64,000 bases of DNA from Pseudomonadota bacterium (GCA_023412805.1 JAEZRM010000137.1:62001-126000), one strand, 5' to 3'. Shown: positions 46,924-56,451, counted from the stretch's first letter. The notes: a model not told the origin generated them from the sequence alone. Made by a program: numbers and translations.

Positions 46924-47051
46924 TCCCTTCAGCTAGGTTGGCTCCACGCCAGATATCGTGCCGCCAATGGGCAATTTCCAGTGTGATGCACGAGTATGCC
47001 GTCCGTCAGGCAGGGAAATCCTGGCTAGAAGTGGGCTCCGCGCGGGACGGG

Positions 47052-47429
47052 TCATCGCCATCCACGCTCGCGTGCGAACTGCGACGACAGTTCGCCAGCC
47101 CGACTGACCAAGCCGCGCAGCGCGTCCATATCCCATGATCGCAACCCTGAGGCCAACGCACCTGACGCCTCGGCCAACTGGTCGCTCATCGTAGAAATCG
47201 GCCTTCTGCTTCGGAGCGTCTTCTCCATCGCGTGCAATTCACGCCCGATCCGCTTTTCAATGGCGCGCGCGCGGGACTGGGGCTTGCGGTTGATCAGGAC
47301 CATCGCGGCGAGTGCGCCGATGGCAACCGCACCCCCGACAACCAGCGCCGGATTTTCCCGCGCAGTATCACTCACCCAATCGTAAACGGAACCAATCTCG
47401 GACGTATCAGAATTCTGTTCAGCGGGCAT
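47052..47429 (-). CDS. Small membrane protein with ElaB/YqjD-like architecture
   Basis: A 125-residue protein with one membrane helix (ENPALVVGGAVAIGALAAMV) flanked by a charged N-terminus and an amphipathic helical C-terminus. The DTARENPALVVGGAVAIG pattern recalls the C-terminal anchor of DUF883/ElaB-type ribosome-associated membrane proteins. The ATG at 47429 is chosen. The longer frame to 47525 has no supporting signal. Confidence 0.55.
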   Translation of the reverse strand: MPAEQNSDTSEIGSVYDWVSDTARENPALVVGGAVAIGALAAMVLINRKPQSRARAIEKRIGRELHAMEKTLRSRRPISTMSDQLAEASGALASGLRSWDMDALRGLVSRAGELSSQFARERGWR

Positions 47430-47577
47430 TGCTCTCGATCTCCCTGGCTGCCTACTGAGCAAAACACTGAACCGAGCGGAGGGGTTCCTGATATCCCTGG
47501 CGACGCGCCGAGACGCCACATCCATCCATCGTCACGCCGCGAGCTCCGAGCGGGCAATCCCGGGCGGCTTGAGCCGG

Positions 47578-47910
47578 TCACCTGAACCATGTTGAGGGCA
47601 GCGCGACCACCACCATGCCGATCCCTAACCCACCAGCAGCGCCCGCAAGGGTGCCCCAAAACAGAGTCGTACCGGCCACGTCGAGCGCGTCAAACCATGT
47701 CGTCGACGCTGTATTGAGATACTGCGCAATCAAAGTGAGCAACGGACCGATCAGCACCGAGCTCATCAATCCGACGCCTGCACCGATGTATCCGGCAGCC
47801 AATATCGAGGAAAAGCGCTTGCCGCCCTCCAGTGCGAACACGCGACCGGCAACCATGGCCAGCAGAGCGGCGATGACAGCCACAATCGAATAGATTGATA
47901 CGTCCGTCAT
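47578..47910 (-). CDS. Small integral membrane protein
   Basis: A 110-residue protein with three predicted membrane helices (IYSIVAVIAALLAMVAGRVF, ILAAGYIGAGVGLMSSVLIG, GTLAGAAGGLGIGMVVVAL). No family recognised. It is on the same strand as the preceding small membrane-protein gene. Confidence 0.55.
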   Translation of the reverse strand: MTDVSIYSIVAVIAALLAMVAGRVFALEGGKRFSSILAAGYIGAGVGLMSSVLIGPLLTLIAQYLNTASTTWFDALDVAGTTLFWGTLAGAAGGLGIGMVVVALPSTWFR

Positions 47911-48015
47911 TGGTCTCAGCTCCCTATTCGGGAGGTGCCGGACGCCCCCGTGCCATCCCGGCCGTTCGTGGCCGCCAGATCTATCTGCAAGCGATATCGG
48001 CGAGAAATCGATGAG

Positions 48016-48092
48016 TGGTCGGGGCAGCGGGATTCGAACTCGCGACCCCCTGCTCCCAAAGCAGGTGCTCTACCAGGCTGAGCTATGCCCCG
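48016..48092 (-). tRNA. tRNA-Pro (anticodon TGG)
   Basis: A 77-nt cloverleaf on the minus strand: acceptor CGGGGCA/TGCCCCG, D-arm AGCTCAGCCTGGTAGAGC, anticodon stem CCTGC/GCAGG with loop TTTGGGA, T-arm GCGAGTTCGAATCCCGC and an encoded CCA. The anticodon UGG reads proline codons. Confidence 0.95.
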
Positions 48093-48160
48093 ATCCAAGG
48101 CGGTTAAGTGCCGTGCTGCGGTGCGGGCGTCAAGCTGTTCCCACGGCACCGACACCAGAA

Positions 48161-48670
48161 TCAGCGCTTGGCCGCACTCTTGAAGTGCGCGTGCTCGGCC
48201 CGGTCACCCGGCTTGAGGCCGAGACGGCGTGCCGAACCGGCCTTCATCTCGAGCACACCCGTCACATTGCCTTCCGAAGCGATGATGCGCTCCGAGTGGG
48301 GCTCCGTGTCGGTTTCTATGCGGTGGACGATGCCGTCGGCCCGGATGAAGATCATATCGAGTGAAATGAACGTGTTCCGCATCCACATCGTGATCTCTTG
48401 GGGCGTCGGGTAGGGAAAGAGCATCCCCTCGCTGTCCCCCATCGAGCGGCGGAACATGAGCCCGAACGCCTTCTCGCGGTCGCTCTCGGCAACCTCGATA
48501 TCGATACGGTGGGCCCCGCTCGCCGTATGCAGGGTCAGCGTGTCGCGTCGCATCTTCATCTCGGTCTGGGCACTGGCTGCGCCCATCATCATGGCCAGCG
48601 CGGCCACGAACAAGCAAAACAGGACCGCGCGCGGCGCGGCCCTGCTGTATCCTGGCGTCAGTGAATTCAA
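48161..48670 (-). CDS. DUF192 family exported protein
   Basis: A 169-residue protein with a signal peptide (VLFCLFVAALAMMMGAASAQ) and a DUF192 domain (IDIEVAESDREKAFGLMFRR, then GMLFPYPTPQEITMWMRNTF, ISLDMIFI). DUF192 proteins are small periplasmic or outer-face proteins of unknown function. It is 13 bp downstream of the cold-shock gene and upstream of tRNA-Pro on the same strand, an order I recall as frequent in this bacterial order. Confidence 0.85.
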   Translation of the reverse strand: MNSLTPGYSRAAPRAVLFCLFVAALAMMMGAASAQTEMKMRRDTLTLHTASGAHRIDIEVAESDREKAFGLMFRRSMGDSEGMLFPYPTPQEITMWMRNTFISLDMIFIRADGIVHRIETDTEPHSERIIASEGNVTGVLEMKAGSARRLGLKPGDRAEHAHFKSAAKR

Positions 48671-48683
48671 CCGGGCGCTCCGC

Positions 48684-49286
48684 TCAATGCGAGGGCGGCA
48701 GTCCCGATGCCCCGTCGGGGCGCAGATCGGCTGCCATGCAGCCCTTATAGCCCATTCCCCAGCGCACCTGAACCATCTGGCCGGGCCTCAGCTCCGTAAA
48801 GCCGAAGCGGCGCAGTGTCTCCATGTGAACGAAGATGTCGGGCGTACCCTCGCCACGGGTCAGGAAGCCGAAGCCCCTGACGCGATTGAACCATTTCACG
48901 ACAGCCCGCTCCCAACCGCTCTCGGGCTGCACAACGACATGCGTGCGTTGTGGGAGCTGGGAGGGGTGGATGGCCGTGCTCTCGTCCATGCTGATGATGC
49001 GGAAGGCCTGCATGCCCTTCGGCCGCTTGAGAGCCTGGCAGTGCACGCGGGCACCCTCGTAGGCGGTCTGGAAACCGCCGGCGCGCAGGCATGTGACGTG
49101 GAGGAGTACGTCTGTCATGCCATTGTCGGGAACGATGAACCCATATCCCTTCGAGGCGTCGAACCACTTGATTGCGCCAGCAATCTCGACGACCTCGACG
49201 CCATCGACCGCCTCACCCAAGCCCAAGGTCGGATCAATACCGGTGCCCTCGTGCATGTCTGGCGGCCCTTTCGAGGAATCCCCCAT
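48684..49286 (-). CDS. Two-domain cold-shock protein
   Basis: A 200-residue protein with two cold-shock domains. The first (about 36-100) has IKWFDASKGYGFIVPDNGMT and VLLHVTCLR. The second (about 128-190) has VKWFNRVRGFGFLTRGEGTP and IFVHMETLRRFG. Each retains the RNP1-like G-Y/F-G-F and an RNP2-like (V/F)xHx segment, so it should bind single-stranded RNA or DNA. The ATG at 49286 is chosen. The upstream open frame reads through non-coding sequence. Confidence 0.9.
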   Translation of the reverse strand: MGDSSKGPPDMHEGTGIDPTLGLGEAVDGVEVVEIAGAIKWFDASKGYGFIVPDNGMTDVLLHVTCLRAGGFQTAYEGARVHCQALKRPKGMQAFRIISMDESTAIHPSQLPQRTHVVVQPESGWERAVVKWFNRVRGFGFLTRGEGTPDIFVHMETLRRFGFTELRPGQMVQVRWGMGYKGCMAADLRPDGASGLPPSH

Positions 49287-49767
49287 TTCTGAACCCCACT
49301 TCACTGTTAATATAACTGCCACATCTGCCGGTCCGCCTTCCGGTGCCACCCGATTTGCCCTCTCGAATGACACCTTCCCGCGTCGACGGCTGCACCATAC
49401 CAGCCTGGACCGCGTCCACTGTGGCACATTCGCTGCACCAGGTCATCAAAGCTCGCGTCGACGGATAATGTCGCGTCTGATTTATCTATTGCTAACTTGT
49501 TGTTCTGACGTGACATTTATTGCCGCCTCACCGCACGTCGGAAAACCCTCTCACACCAACCTCTATCCTGTGGGTTGCCGACGGAAAGGTGCTCCGCGGA
49601 CGGCACGTTCCCCTTACGCCCCTCTCTAAACTGCGCCCGATTCGCTGCGGGCGACCTTGCGCGAGCCTCACCGGAGCGGCTTGCGGGGCCGCGGATGGCC
49701 GCACTATGCTCAGCCCCGGCACGATCCGCCATCAGGCAGGTCGGACATCGTTCAGTGAGGAGGAAAC
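49287..49767. other. 481-bp intergenic region
   Basis: It separates the divergent cold-shock and glyoxalase genes. The section just upstream of the cold-shock gene (49300-49340) is its likely long leader or promoter. No supported gene or RNA. Confidence 0.4.
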
Positions 49768-50208
49768 ATGCGGTATCTGCACACGATGGTGCGCGTCGCC
49801 GACGTCGACAAAAGCCTCGATTTCTACTGCAACAAACTCGGCATGAAGGAAGTGAAGCGCCGCGAGAGTCCGGAAGGGCGCTTCACGCTCATCTTCCTCG
49901 CGAGCTCCGATGACGAGGCCGCGGGCGCCAAATCGAACGCCCCGCTGCTCGAGCTCACCTACAATTGGGACCCGGAAGCCTATGGCGAGGGCCGGAATTT
50001 CGGACATCTGGCCTATGAGGTGGACGACATCTACGCCCTTTGTGAGCGCCTCCAGAAGGCCGGCGTGACCATCAATCGCCCGCCGCGTGATGGGCGCATG
50101 GCTTTCATCCGCTCACCCGACAACATCTCGATCGAGATCCTGCAGAAGGGCGAAGCGAAGGCGCCTGCCGAGCCCTGGAAGTCGGCACCGAACATCGGCA
50201 AGTGGTGA
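49768..50208 (+). CDS. gloA: Lactoylglutathione lyase (glyoxalase I)
   Basis: A 146-residue metalloenzyme that converts the methylglyoxal-glutathione hemithioacetal to S-lactoylglutathione. Metal ligands are visible in both beta-alpha-beta-beta-beta modules: H5 in YLHTMVRV, E in PLLELTYNWD, H in NFGHLAYEVDD and E in ISIEILQKG. The ATG at 49768 is preceded by GAGGAGG. Its stop lies within the start of the next gene, indicating coupling. Confidence 0.92.
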   Translation: MRYLHTMVRVADVDKSLDFYCNKLGMKEVKRRESPEGRFTLIFLASSDDEAAGAKSNAPLLELTYNWDPEAYGEGRNFGHLAYEVDDIYALCERLQKAGVTINRPPRDGRMAFIRSPDNISIEILQKGEAKAPAEPWKSAPNIGKW

Positions 50209-51476
50209 GCAGCGCTTTTCCCGGCCCCGACGTCAGGACTGAGGGGGGCCGGGTGGTCGTCGTCGGCGCCGGCCCTGCTGGCCTGACGGCGGCCGAGACG
50301 GTGGCCGCCGCAGGTCACCCCGTCACGATCATCGAACAGATGCCGAGTGCCGGCCGCAAGCTCCTCATGGCCGGACGCGGCGGCCTCAATCTCACACACA
50401 GCGAGCCCATCGAGAGCTTCCTGAGCCGCTACGGCAACGCTCGCGCGGCACTCGAGCCAGCCATCCGCGCCTTCCCACCGGAGGCGCTGGTGGCCTGGGC
50501 CCAGGCGCTGGGGCAGGAGACCTTCATCGGGACGAGCGGGCGCATTTTCCCGCGCACCATGAAGGCCTCGCCGCTGCTCCGTGCGTGGCTCCGGCATCTC
50601 ACGGACCTTGGCGTGGAGCTGCGCCTGCGCCATCGCCTCGTGGATTTTCTGCCAACAGGCGGCGTAGTCGTCGCCGACGCCGAGGGCAAACGCGTGGAGA
50701 TCAGCGCCGAGGCGGTAATCCTCGCACTCGGCGGTGCGAGTTGGCCGCGTCTCGGCTCGGACGGGCATTGGACGGCTCTCCTCGGAACAAAAGGCATCGA
50801 GGTCGTGCCTCTGGAGGCGGCCAACAGCGGCGTTGCCATTAGCTGGAGCCGCACGCTCGTCGAACGCCACGCAGGTGCACCCCTGAAGCGCATCGCCGTG
50901 AGTTGCGGCACAGCGACCAGCCGCGGCGAGGCGATCGTCACTACGAGCGGTCTCGAAGGCGGCGCCATCTATGCCCTCTCGACCGCCCTGCGCAGGGCGC
51001 TTCAAGATCATGGATCGGCCGCGCTCAACATCGATCTCCGACCTGACATCAGTGCCGAAGCGCTCGCCGAACGACTTGCATCAGCACGCAAGGGAGACAC
51101 GCAGAGCAATATCCTGCGGAAAGCAGGACGGCTCTCACCGGCGGCAGTGGCGGTTCTCCGCGAAGGTGTCGCAAACCGCCTGCCGGGCGAACCAGCAGCA
51201 CTTGCCGGCCTGATCAAGGCCGTCCCCCTCGTCGTCACCGGGCTCGGCGCTATCGAGAATGCCATATCGGCCGCAGGCGGCCTTTCGTGGCAGGAAATCA
51301 ATGCCGATTTCATGCTGACGAAGCTGCCCGGGGTCTTCTGCGCGGGCGAAATGCTCGACTGGGAAGCACCGACCGGCGGCTACCTCCTGCAAGCCTGCTT
51401 CGCGAGCGGAAGGGCTGCGGCACACGGGGCATTGGCGCACCTTCAGGAGACTGCGCAAAGGGCCTCGGTGGGCTGA
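50202..51476 (+). CDS. FAD-dependent oxidoreductase (TIGR03862/HI0933 family)
   Basis: A 424-residue flavoprotein. The dinucleotide-binding motif is VVVVGAGPAGLTAAETVAAA, followed by the HI0933-family motif GRKLLMAGRGGLNLTHSEP. C-terminal signatures are SAAGGLSWQEINADFMLTKL and PGVFCAGEMLDWEAPTGGYL. The substrate is unknown. It starts at GTG 50202 and overlaps the stop of gloA, so the two are co-translated. Confidence 0.85.
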   Translation: MVSSAFPGPDVRTEGGRVVVVGAGPAGLTAAETVAAAGHPVTIIEQMPSAGRKLLMAGRGGLNLTHSEPIESFLSRYGNARAALEPAIRAFPPEALVAWAQALGQETFIGTSGRIFPRTMKASPLLRAWLRHLTDLGVELRLRHRLVDFLPTGGVVVADAEGKRVEISAEAVILALGGASWPRLGSDGHWTALLGTKGIEVVPLEAANSGVAISWSRTLVERHAGAPLKRIAVSCGTATSRGEAIVTTSGLEGGAIYALSTALRRALQDHGSAALNIDLRPDISAEALAERLASARKGDTQSNILRKAGRLSPAAVAVLREGVANRLPGEPAALAGLIKAVPLVVTGLGAIENAISAAGGLSWQEINADFMLTKLPGVFCAGEMLDWEAPTGGYLLQACFASGRAAAHGALAHLQETAQRASVG

Positions 51477-51685
51477 AGCAGCGTTGCGCGCGTGCAACCT
51501 ATGACTTGCCAGCGCGCCACTTTGCCTTTATTTCATGGGAGCACAATGCATGAACGGGATGATCGCCGGCTGCATTGTGCCGCAAGAGCATCTGGATCGG
51601 AGGCATACGCTCTGTCCGGATACGTCGTGCGGCCTCGAACGCGTTGTGTAGACGCGATACAAGAAAACAAAGAATGAGGGCCGTC

Positions 51686-51934
51686 ATGGCTGCCGAGCGC
51701 GTACAAAGTTTGCAGGACACTTTTCTCAATTACGTGCGCAAGAACAAGACGCCGCTCACCATATTCCTGGTCAATGGCGTGAAATTGCAGGGCATCGTCA
51801 CATGGTTTGACAATTTCTGCGTTCTGCTCCGGCGCGACGGGCATTCGCAGCTCGTCTACAAGCATGCGATTTCCACGATCATGCCCGGGCAGCCGGTCCA
51901 TTTGATGGATGTGGATCCGGCCGAAGGGCAGTAA
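51686..51934 (+). CDS. hfq: RNA chaperone Hfq
   Basis: An 82-residue Sm-like protein forming a hexamer that pairs small RNAs with mRNAs. Both Sm motifs are present: LQDTFLNYVRKNKTPLTIFL with VNGVKLQGIVTWFDNFCVLL, and YKHAISTIMPGQPV. The ATG at 51686 (MAAERVQS) with GAGGG 5 nt upstream matches alphaproteobacterial Hfq. An ATG at 51674 is an alternative. hflX follows 21 bp downstream as is usual. Confidence 0.97.
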   Translation: MAAERVQSLQDTFLNYVRKNKTPLTIFLVNGVKLQGIVTWFDNFCVLLRRDGHSQLVYKHAISTIMPGQPVHLMDVDPAEGQ

Positions 51935-51955
51935 GGCCAGGATCAGCCGATCACG

Positions 51956-53377
51956 GTGCACGATAAAATACCGAAGCCTGAGCCACGGCGTCGCCGCCGG
52001 AGCGCCGATCCCGTTTTGCCCCCGCCCATGCGCGCCCTCGTGCTGGTGCCGGTGCTGGGTGCCGATCGCGCGCAACGTATCGATCACGCGCGTGGCGATC
52101 CGCGTCATGCGCCCGTGCCGCGCGCGAATACCGATCGTCTCGAGGAGGCTGTCGGCCTCGCCCAGGCCATCGATCTCGATGTCGCCGGCGGCATTGTCGT
52201 GCCGGTGCCGCAGCCGCGCCCCGCGACGCTGTTTGGCAGCGGCAAGGTGGAAGAGATCAAGAGCGAAATCGAAGAGCGCGAAACGGGCCTCGTCATCGTC
52301 GATCACGCCATCAGTCCCGTGCAGCAGCGCAATCTCGAACGCGCTTGGAACGTCAAGGTCATCGACCGCACAGGCCTCATTCTCGAGATCTTCGGGCGCC
52401 GTGCGCGTACGCGAGAGGGCCGCCTGCAGGTCGAACTCGCGCACTTGAGCTACCAGAAGAGCCGGCTCGTCCGCTCCTGGACCCATCTTGAGCGCCAGCG
52501 CGGCGGCGGCGGCTTCCTTGGTGGTCCCGGCGAACGCCAGCTCGAACTCGACCGGCGTATGCTGCAGGACCGCATCGATGCACTGAAGAAGGATCTCGAA
52601 GGTGTCGTGCGCACGCGCGCGCTCCATCGCGCCGGTCGCGCCAAGGTGCCCTATCCCGTCGTCGCCATCGTCGGCTACACGAACGCCGGCAAGTCGACGC
52701 TTTTCAATCGCGTCACGGGCGCGGGCGTCATGGCCAAGGATCAGGTGTTTGCAACACTCGATCCGACCATGCGCGAGGTGGCGCTGCCGAGCGGCCGGCG
52801 GATCATTCTTTCCGATACTGTCGGGTTCATCTCCAACCTGCCGACGACGCTGGTCGCGGCGTTCCGCGCAACCCTCGAAGAGGTCGTCGGCGCGGATCTT
52901 ATCGCACATGTCCGCGACATCTCGCGACCGGATACGGATGCACAGGCCCGCGACGTCGAGGGCGTGCTCCGCGATCTCGGTATCGATCCGCAAGCGGCCG
53001 GCAGCCCGGTCATCGAGGTGTGGAACAAGATTGACCGGCTCGATCCCGATGCGCGGGAGGAGCTGGCGAACGACGCCGCCCGCTGTGACCGCTCATGCAT
53101 CCCCGTATCGGCTGTCACGGGGGAAGGCATCGCCGAATTGTTGGCTGTAATCGATAGCCGGCTCGGCGCCCGCGACGACGACGTTCATGTCCTCATCGAA
53201 CCGGGCCAAGGGCGCCTTCTGAGCTGGATCCACGCCAATGCCCAGGTCCTTGATCAGGCCAGTGGTGACGATGGGCATATCGATCTTCACGTGCGGATCG
53301 CAGCCGAGAAGCGGGGCCAGCTCGACCGGCAGATGAAGCTCGCCGCCCGCGGCAAACCCGTTGACCGGGCGCCCTGA
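51956..53377 (+). CDS. hflX: Ribosome-associated GTPase HflX
   Basis: A 473-residue GTPase that binds the 50S subunit and splits stalled ribosomes. The N-terminal HflX domain contains FGSGKVEEIKSEIEERETGL. The middle glycine-rich linker contains the family motif GGGGFLGGPGERQLELDRR. The G domain has G1 GYTNAGKSTLFN, G3 DTVGFISNLP and G4 NKID. The start is GTG 51956. It is probably co-transcribed with hfq. Confidence 0.95.
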   Translation: MHDKIPKPEPRRRRRSADPVLPPPMRALVLVPVLGADRAQRIDHARGDPRHAPVPRANTDRLEEAVGLAQAIDLDVAGGIVVPVPQPRPATLFGSGKVEEIKSEIEERETGLVIVDHAISPVQQRNLERAWNVKVIDRTGLILEIFGRRARTREGRLQVELAHLSYQKSRLVRSWTHLERQRGGGGFLGGPGERQLELDRRMLQDRIDALKKDLEGVVRTRALHRAGRAKVPYPVVAIVGYTNAGKSTLFNRVTGAGVMAKDQVFATLDPTMREVALPSGRRIILSDTVGFISNLPTTLVAAFRATLEEVVGADLIAHVRDISRPDTDAQARDVEGVLRDLGIDPQAAGSPVIEVWNKIDRLDPDAREELANDAARCDRSCIPVSAVTGEGIAELLAVIDSRLGARDDDVHVLIEPGQGRLLSWIHANAQVLDQASGDDGHIDLHVRIAAEKRGQLDRQMKLAARGKPVDRAP

Positions 53378-53525
53378 TCCGAATGCGCTCCCACACGTTG
53401 CATGAACGAACTCGCGCCGCCGGCTACCGTCGCCGGGCCTGCACAATTTTCGCGTATTCACTGCTGGACTGCTCCACGTCGCCATGGCACGTCGAGCCGG
53501 AATCCTAACGAGGCCGATTTTCACA

Positions 53526-54113
53526 ATGAGTATGCTCCGGGGGCTTTACGATTGGACGATGAGCATGGCGGCGCACCCACGAGCGCCGCTTTTGTTGTTT
53601 TTCGTCGCCTTCATCGAGAGTTCGTTCTTCCCGATCCCGCCGCACGTCATGCTCATCCCGATGATCATGGCGGCCCCAACCCGCGCATGGTGGCTCGCGA
53701 CCATAACGACGGTCGGCTCCGTGCTCGGTGGCATCGCGGGCTACGCGATCGGCTTTTTCCTCTACGAGTCCGTCGGTCGATGGTTGCTCGATCTCTACGG
53801 ATACGCCGACAAGTTCGCGACCTTTGCCAGGTGGTATAACGAGTACGGCGCCTGGATCGTCTACATCGGCGGTGTCTCGCCCTTTCCCTACAAGGTCATC
53901 ACTATTGCGAGCGGCGTGACGCAGCTCGATTTCTGGATCTTCACGATAGCCAGCATCCTCGCCCGAGGCACGGTGTTCTTCGGTATTGCGGTCCTGCTGT
54001 ACTGGTTCGGTCCCCCGATCCGCCGCTTCATCGAAGAGCGCCTCGCGCTCGTGGCGACGACGTTCCTCGTTCTGCTGTTCGGCGGCTTTGCGGCAATCCG
54101 GATGTTTGTCTGA
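53526..54113 (+). CDS. YqaA/DedA-family membrane protein
   Basis: A 195-residue integral membrane protein of the SNARE-associated/DedA superfamily. The N-terminal re-entrant motif is FVAFIESSFFPIPPHVMLIP, and the second signature is GGVSPFPYKVITIASGVTQL. Roles in lipid scrambling or membrane homeostasis are known for the superfamily. The ATG at 53526 or 53532 is preferred. The frame is open from 53484. Confidence 0.8.
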   Translation: MSMLRGLYDWTMSMAAHPRAPLLLFFVAFIESSFFPIPPHVMLIPMIMAAPTRAWWLATITTVGSVLGGIAGYAIGFFLYESVGRWLLDLYGYADKFATFARWYNEYGAWIVYIGGVSPFPYKVITIASGVTQLDFWIFTIASILARGTVFFGIAVLLYWFGPPIRRFIEERLALVATTFLVLLFGGFAAIRMFV

Positions 54114-54140
54114 GTGTGAAGTTGAGCTAAGAGTGCGCCC

Positions 54141-54689
54141 ATGCACCAGCGCCCGACATCTGCCACCGCCGATCCAGCCTACAAGGCCGGCGCGGGCGCG
54201 CTCATGCTCGCCATTGCGGCGATCGTCGCGGCATACGGCTTCGAGTATATCGGCGGGTACCCGCCTTGCCCGCTCTGCCTCATGCAGCGCTATGCCTACT
54301 TCGCCGGTATTCCACTGCTGTTCGGCGCACTCGTGCTGCTGGCCTCCGAACGTGCCGGCTGGGCCGCCGCCCTGTTCGGCATCGTTGCTTTCGCCTTCCT
54401 CGCCAATGCGGGGCTCGGCATCTATCACGCCGGCGCCGAATGGAAATTCTGGCCCGGACCGGATACCTGCGCGTCCGTCTCGCAAACGCTGGGCGGCGGA
54501 TCGGGTGGCCTGCTGCAGCAGCTCGAGACGACCCGCGTCATCCGCTGCGATGAGGCGCCATGGTCGTTCCTCGGCCTCTCCTTTGCCGGCTGGAATGTCG
54601 TGATCTCGTTGCTGATCGCCATCGCCGCCGTGCAGGCCGCGTTCGCCGCATCGGCCGCGAACATGCGGCGGCGGATGTCGGAGGTTTAG
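54141..54689 (+). CDS. dsbB: Disulfide bond formation protein B
   Basis: A 182-residue inner-membrane quinone reductase with four helices that reoxidises DsbA. The first periplasmic pair is in YPPCPLCLMQRYAYFAG and the second pair is in PDTCASVSQT...TRVIRCDEAPW. Alphaproteobacterial DsbB-like proteins have this arrangement. It begins 27 bp after the DedA-like gene and is probably in one operon with it. Confidence 0.87.
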   Translation: MHQRPTSATADPAYKAGAGALMLAIAAIVAAYGFEYIGGYPPCPLCLMQRYAYFAGIPLLFGALVLLASERAGWAAALFGIVAFAFLANAGLGIYHAGAEWKFWPGPDTCASVSQTLGGGSGGLLQQLETTRVIRCDEAPWSFLGLSFAGWNVVISLLIAIAAVQAAFAASAANMRRRMSEV

Positions 54690-54809
54690 TCGCGTCTTCG
54701 ACGCGATGGGGGCTAAGCCCCCAAACCCCCACAGGGAGGGGCACCCTCCCTGACCCACCCGTTTTTATGACCTGGAGCGCATTGAGACCTCGCAGCCCGC
54801 GGCAAGTAA

Positions 54810-54846
54810 ACAAAAGACGGGGGTTTGGGGGTGACCCCCAAGCGGG
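54810..54846 (+). repeat. REP-like palindromic repeat, copy 1
   Basis: AAAGACGGGGGTTTGGGGG followed by TGACCCCCAAGCGGG, a C/G-rich hairpin. A near-identical copy in opposite orientation lies at 57191-57230, and a related C-rich segment lies at 54710-54765. Their position next to gene ends is typical of interspersed intergenic repeats. Confidence 0.55.
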
Positions 54847-54954
54847 TTACAGGGCCCGCGGCCCTGTTCGCGCCGCAGGCGCAACCGCCAGAACTTGCAT
54901 CCACGCCCGGCACCTGCCATGCAGTGCCCGACACCAAACTGACGGACGAAGACG

Positions 54955-56451
54955 ATGCAGGACACGGTCAAAGAGAAGGCCCAGGCTTCAACCTCGCGCA
55001 AATCCTCCAACCTGATCGCGGGCGCGACGGGCGACTGGGAGGTCATCGTGGGCATGGAGGTCCACGCCCAGGTCGCGAGCAAGGCCAAGCTCTTCTCGGG
55101 GGCCTCGACCGCTTTCGGCGGCGAGCCGAACGACCACGTCAGCCTGGTCGATGCGGCCATGCCGGGGATGCTGCCGGTCATCAACGAGGAATGCATCGCG
55201 CAGGCCGTCCGCACGGGCCTCGGCCTCAAGGCCGCGATCAATCTCGACAGCGTGTTCGATCGCAAGAACTACTTCTATCCGGACTTGCCGCAGGGCTATC
55301 AGATCAGCCAGTACAAGAGCCCGATCGTCGGCGAAGGCGAGGTCGAGATCGAGGTCGACGGCGAAGCGAAGACCGTCGGCATCGAGCGCCTGCATCTGGA
55401 GCAGGACGCGGGCAAGTCGATCCACGACCAGCACCCGGACTACTCCTACGTCGATTTGAACCGCTCCGGCGTCGCGCTCATGGAGATCGTGTCGCGTCCT
55501 GATCTGCGCTCGTCGAAGGAAGCACAGGCGTACGTCACGAAGCTGCGCACGATCCTGCGCTATCTCGGCACGTGCGACGGTGACATGGAGAAGGGCAATC
55601 TGCGCGCCGACGTGAACGTCTCCGTGCGCCGTCCGGGCGAGCCGCTCGGCACACGCTGTGAGATCAAGAACGTGAACTCCATCCGCTTCATCGGCCAGTC
55701 GGTCGAGGCGGAGGCGCGCCGCCAGATCGGTATTCTGGAAGATGGCGGCAAGATCGACCAGGAGACGCGCCTCTTCGATGCCGCGAAGGGCGAGACGCGT
55801 TCCATGCGCTCGAAGGAAGAGGCCCACGACTATCGCTACTTCCCCGATCCCGATCTGCTGCCGCTCGAGCTGACGCAGAGCTGGGTCGATGGTCTCGCGA
55901 AGGATCTGCCCGAGCTGCCGGACGAGAAGCGCGCGCGCTTCATGAGGGACTATGGTCTCTCCGCGTACGACGCGAGCGTGCTCGTCGCCGAGCGCGAGAG
56001 TGCGGACTTCTTCGAGGCCGTTACCAAGGGCACGGACGGCAAGCTCGCCGCTAACTGGGTGATCAACGAACTGTTCGGCCGCCTGAATAAGGAAGGAAAG
56101 GAGATCGGTGCTTCGCCGATTTCAGCCGCTCAGCTCGGCGGGCTCGTGCGCCTTGTGGTGGATGGCACGATCTCCGGCAAGATCGCGAAGGACCTCTTCG
56201 AGATCCTCTGGACGGAAGGCGGCGATCCGGCCGAGATCGTCGAGAAGCGCGGCATGCGTCAGGTCACGGACACCGGCGCGATCGAAGCCGCCGTCGATGC
56301 GATCATCGCCGCGAACCCGGACAAGGTCGAGCAGGTCAAGGCCAAGCCATCCATGCTCGGCTGGTTCGTCGGTCAGGTCATGAAGCAGTCCGGCGGCAAG
56401 GCCAATCCGCAGGCCGTGAACGATATTCTCAAGACCAAGCTCGGCATCTGA
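54955..56451 (+). CDS. gatB: Asp-tRNA(Asn)/Glu-tRNA(Gln) amidotransferase subunit B
   Basis: A 498-residue subunit of the GatCAB complex, which converts Glu-tRNA(Gln) and Asp-tRNA(Asn) to the amidated forms. Family signatures are WEVIVGMEVHAQVASKAKLF near residue 28, FDRKNYFYPDLPQGYQISQY, SYVDLNRSGVALMEIVSRPD and the C-terminal YqeY-like tail domain. gatA and gatC are not in the adjacent sequence. Confidence 0.95.
   Translation: MQDTVKEKAQASTSRKSSNLIAGATGDWEVIVGMEVHAQVASKAKLFSGASTAFGGEPNDHVSLVDAAMPGMLPVINEECIAQAVRTGLGLKAAINLDSVFDRKNYFYPDLPQGYQISQYKSPIVGEGEVEIEVDGEAKTVGIERLHLEQDAGKSIHDQHPDYSYVDLNRSGVALMEIVSRPDLRSSKEAQAYVTKLRTILRYLGTCDGDMEKGNLRADVNVSVRRPGEPLGTRCEIKNVNSIRFIGQSVEAEARRQIGILEDGGKIDQETRLFDAAKGETRSMRSKEEAHDYRYFPDPDLLPLELTQSWVDGLAKDLPELPDEKRARFMRDYGLSAYDASVLVAERESADFFEAVTKGTDGKLAANWVINELFGRLNKEGKEIGASPISAAQLGGLVRLVVDGTISGKIAKDLFEILWTEGGDPAEIVEKRGMRQVTDTGAIEAAVDAIIAANPDKVEQVKAKPSMLGWFVGQVMKQSGGKANPQAVNDILKTKLGI

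Noticed and set aside
51533..52993. 486-codon minus-strand frame over hfq and hflX
   Set aside because: Covers two certain plus-strand genes and has shadow composition (His/Arg/Asp-rich).
53505..54758. 417-codon minus-strand frame
   Set aside because: Antisense to the DedA-like and dsbB genes. No motifs.
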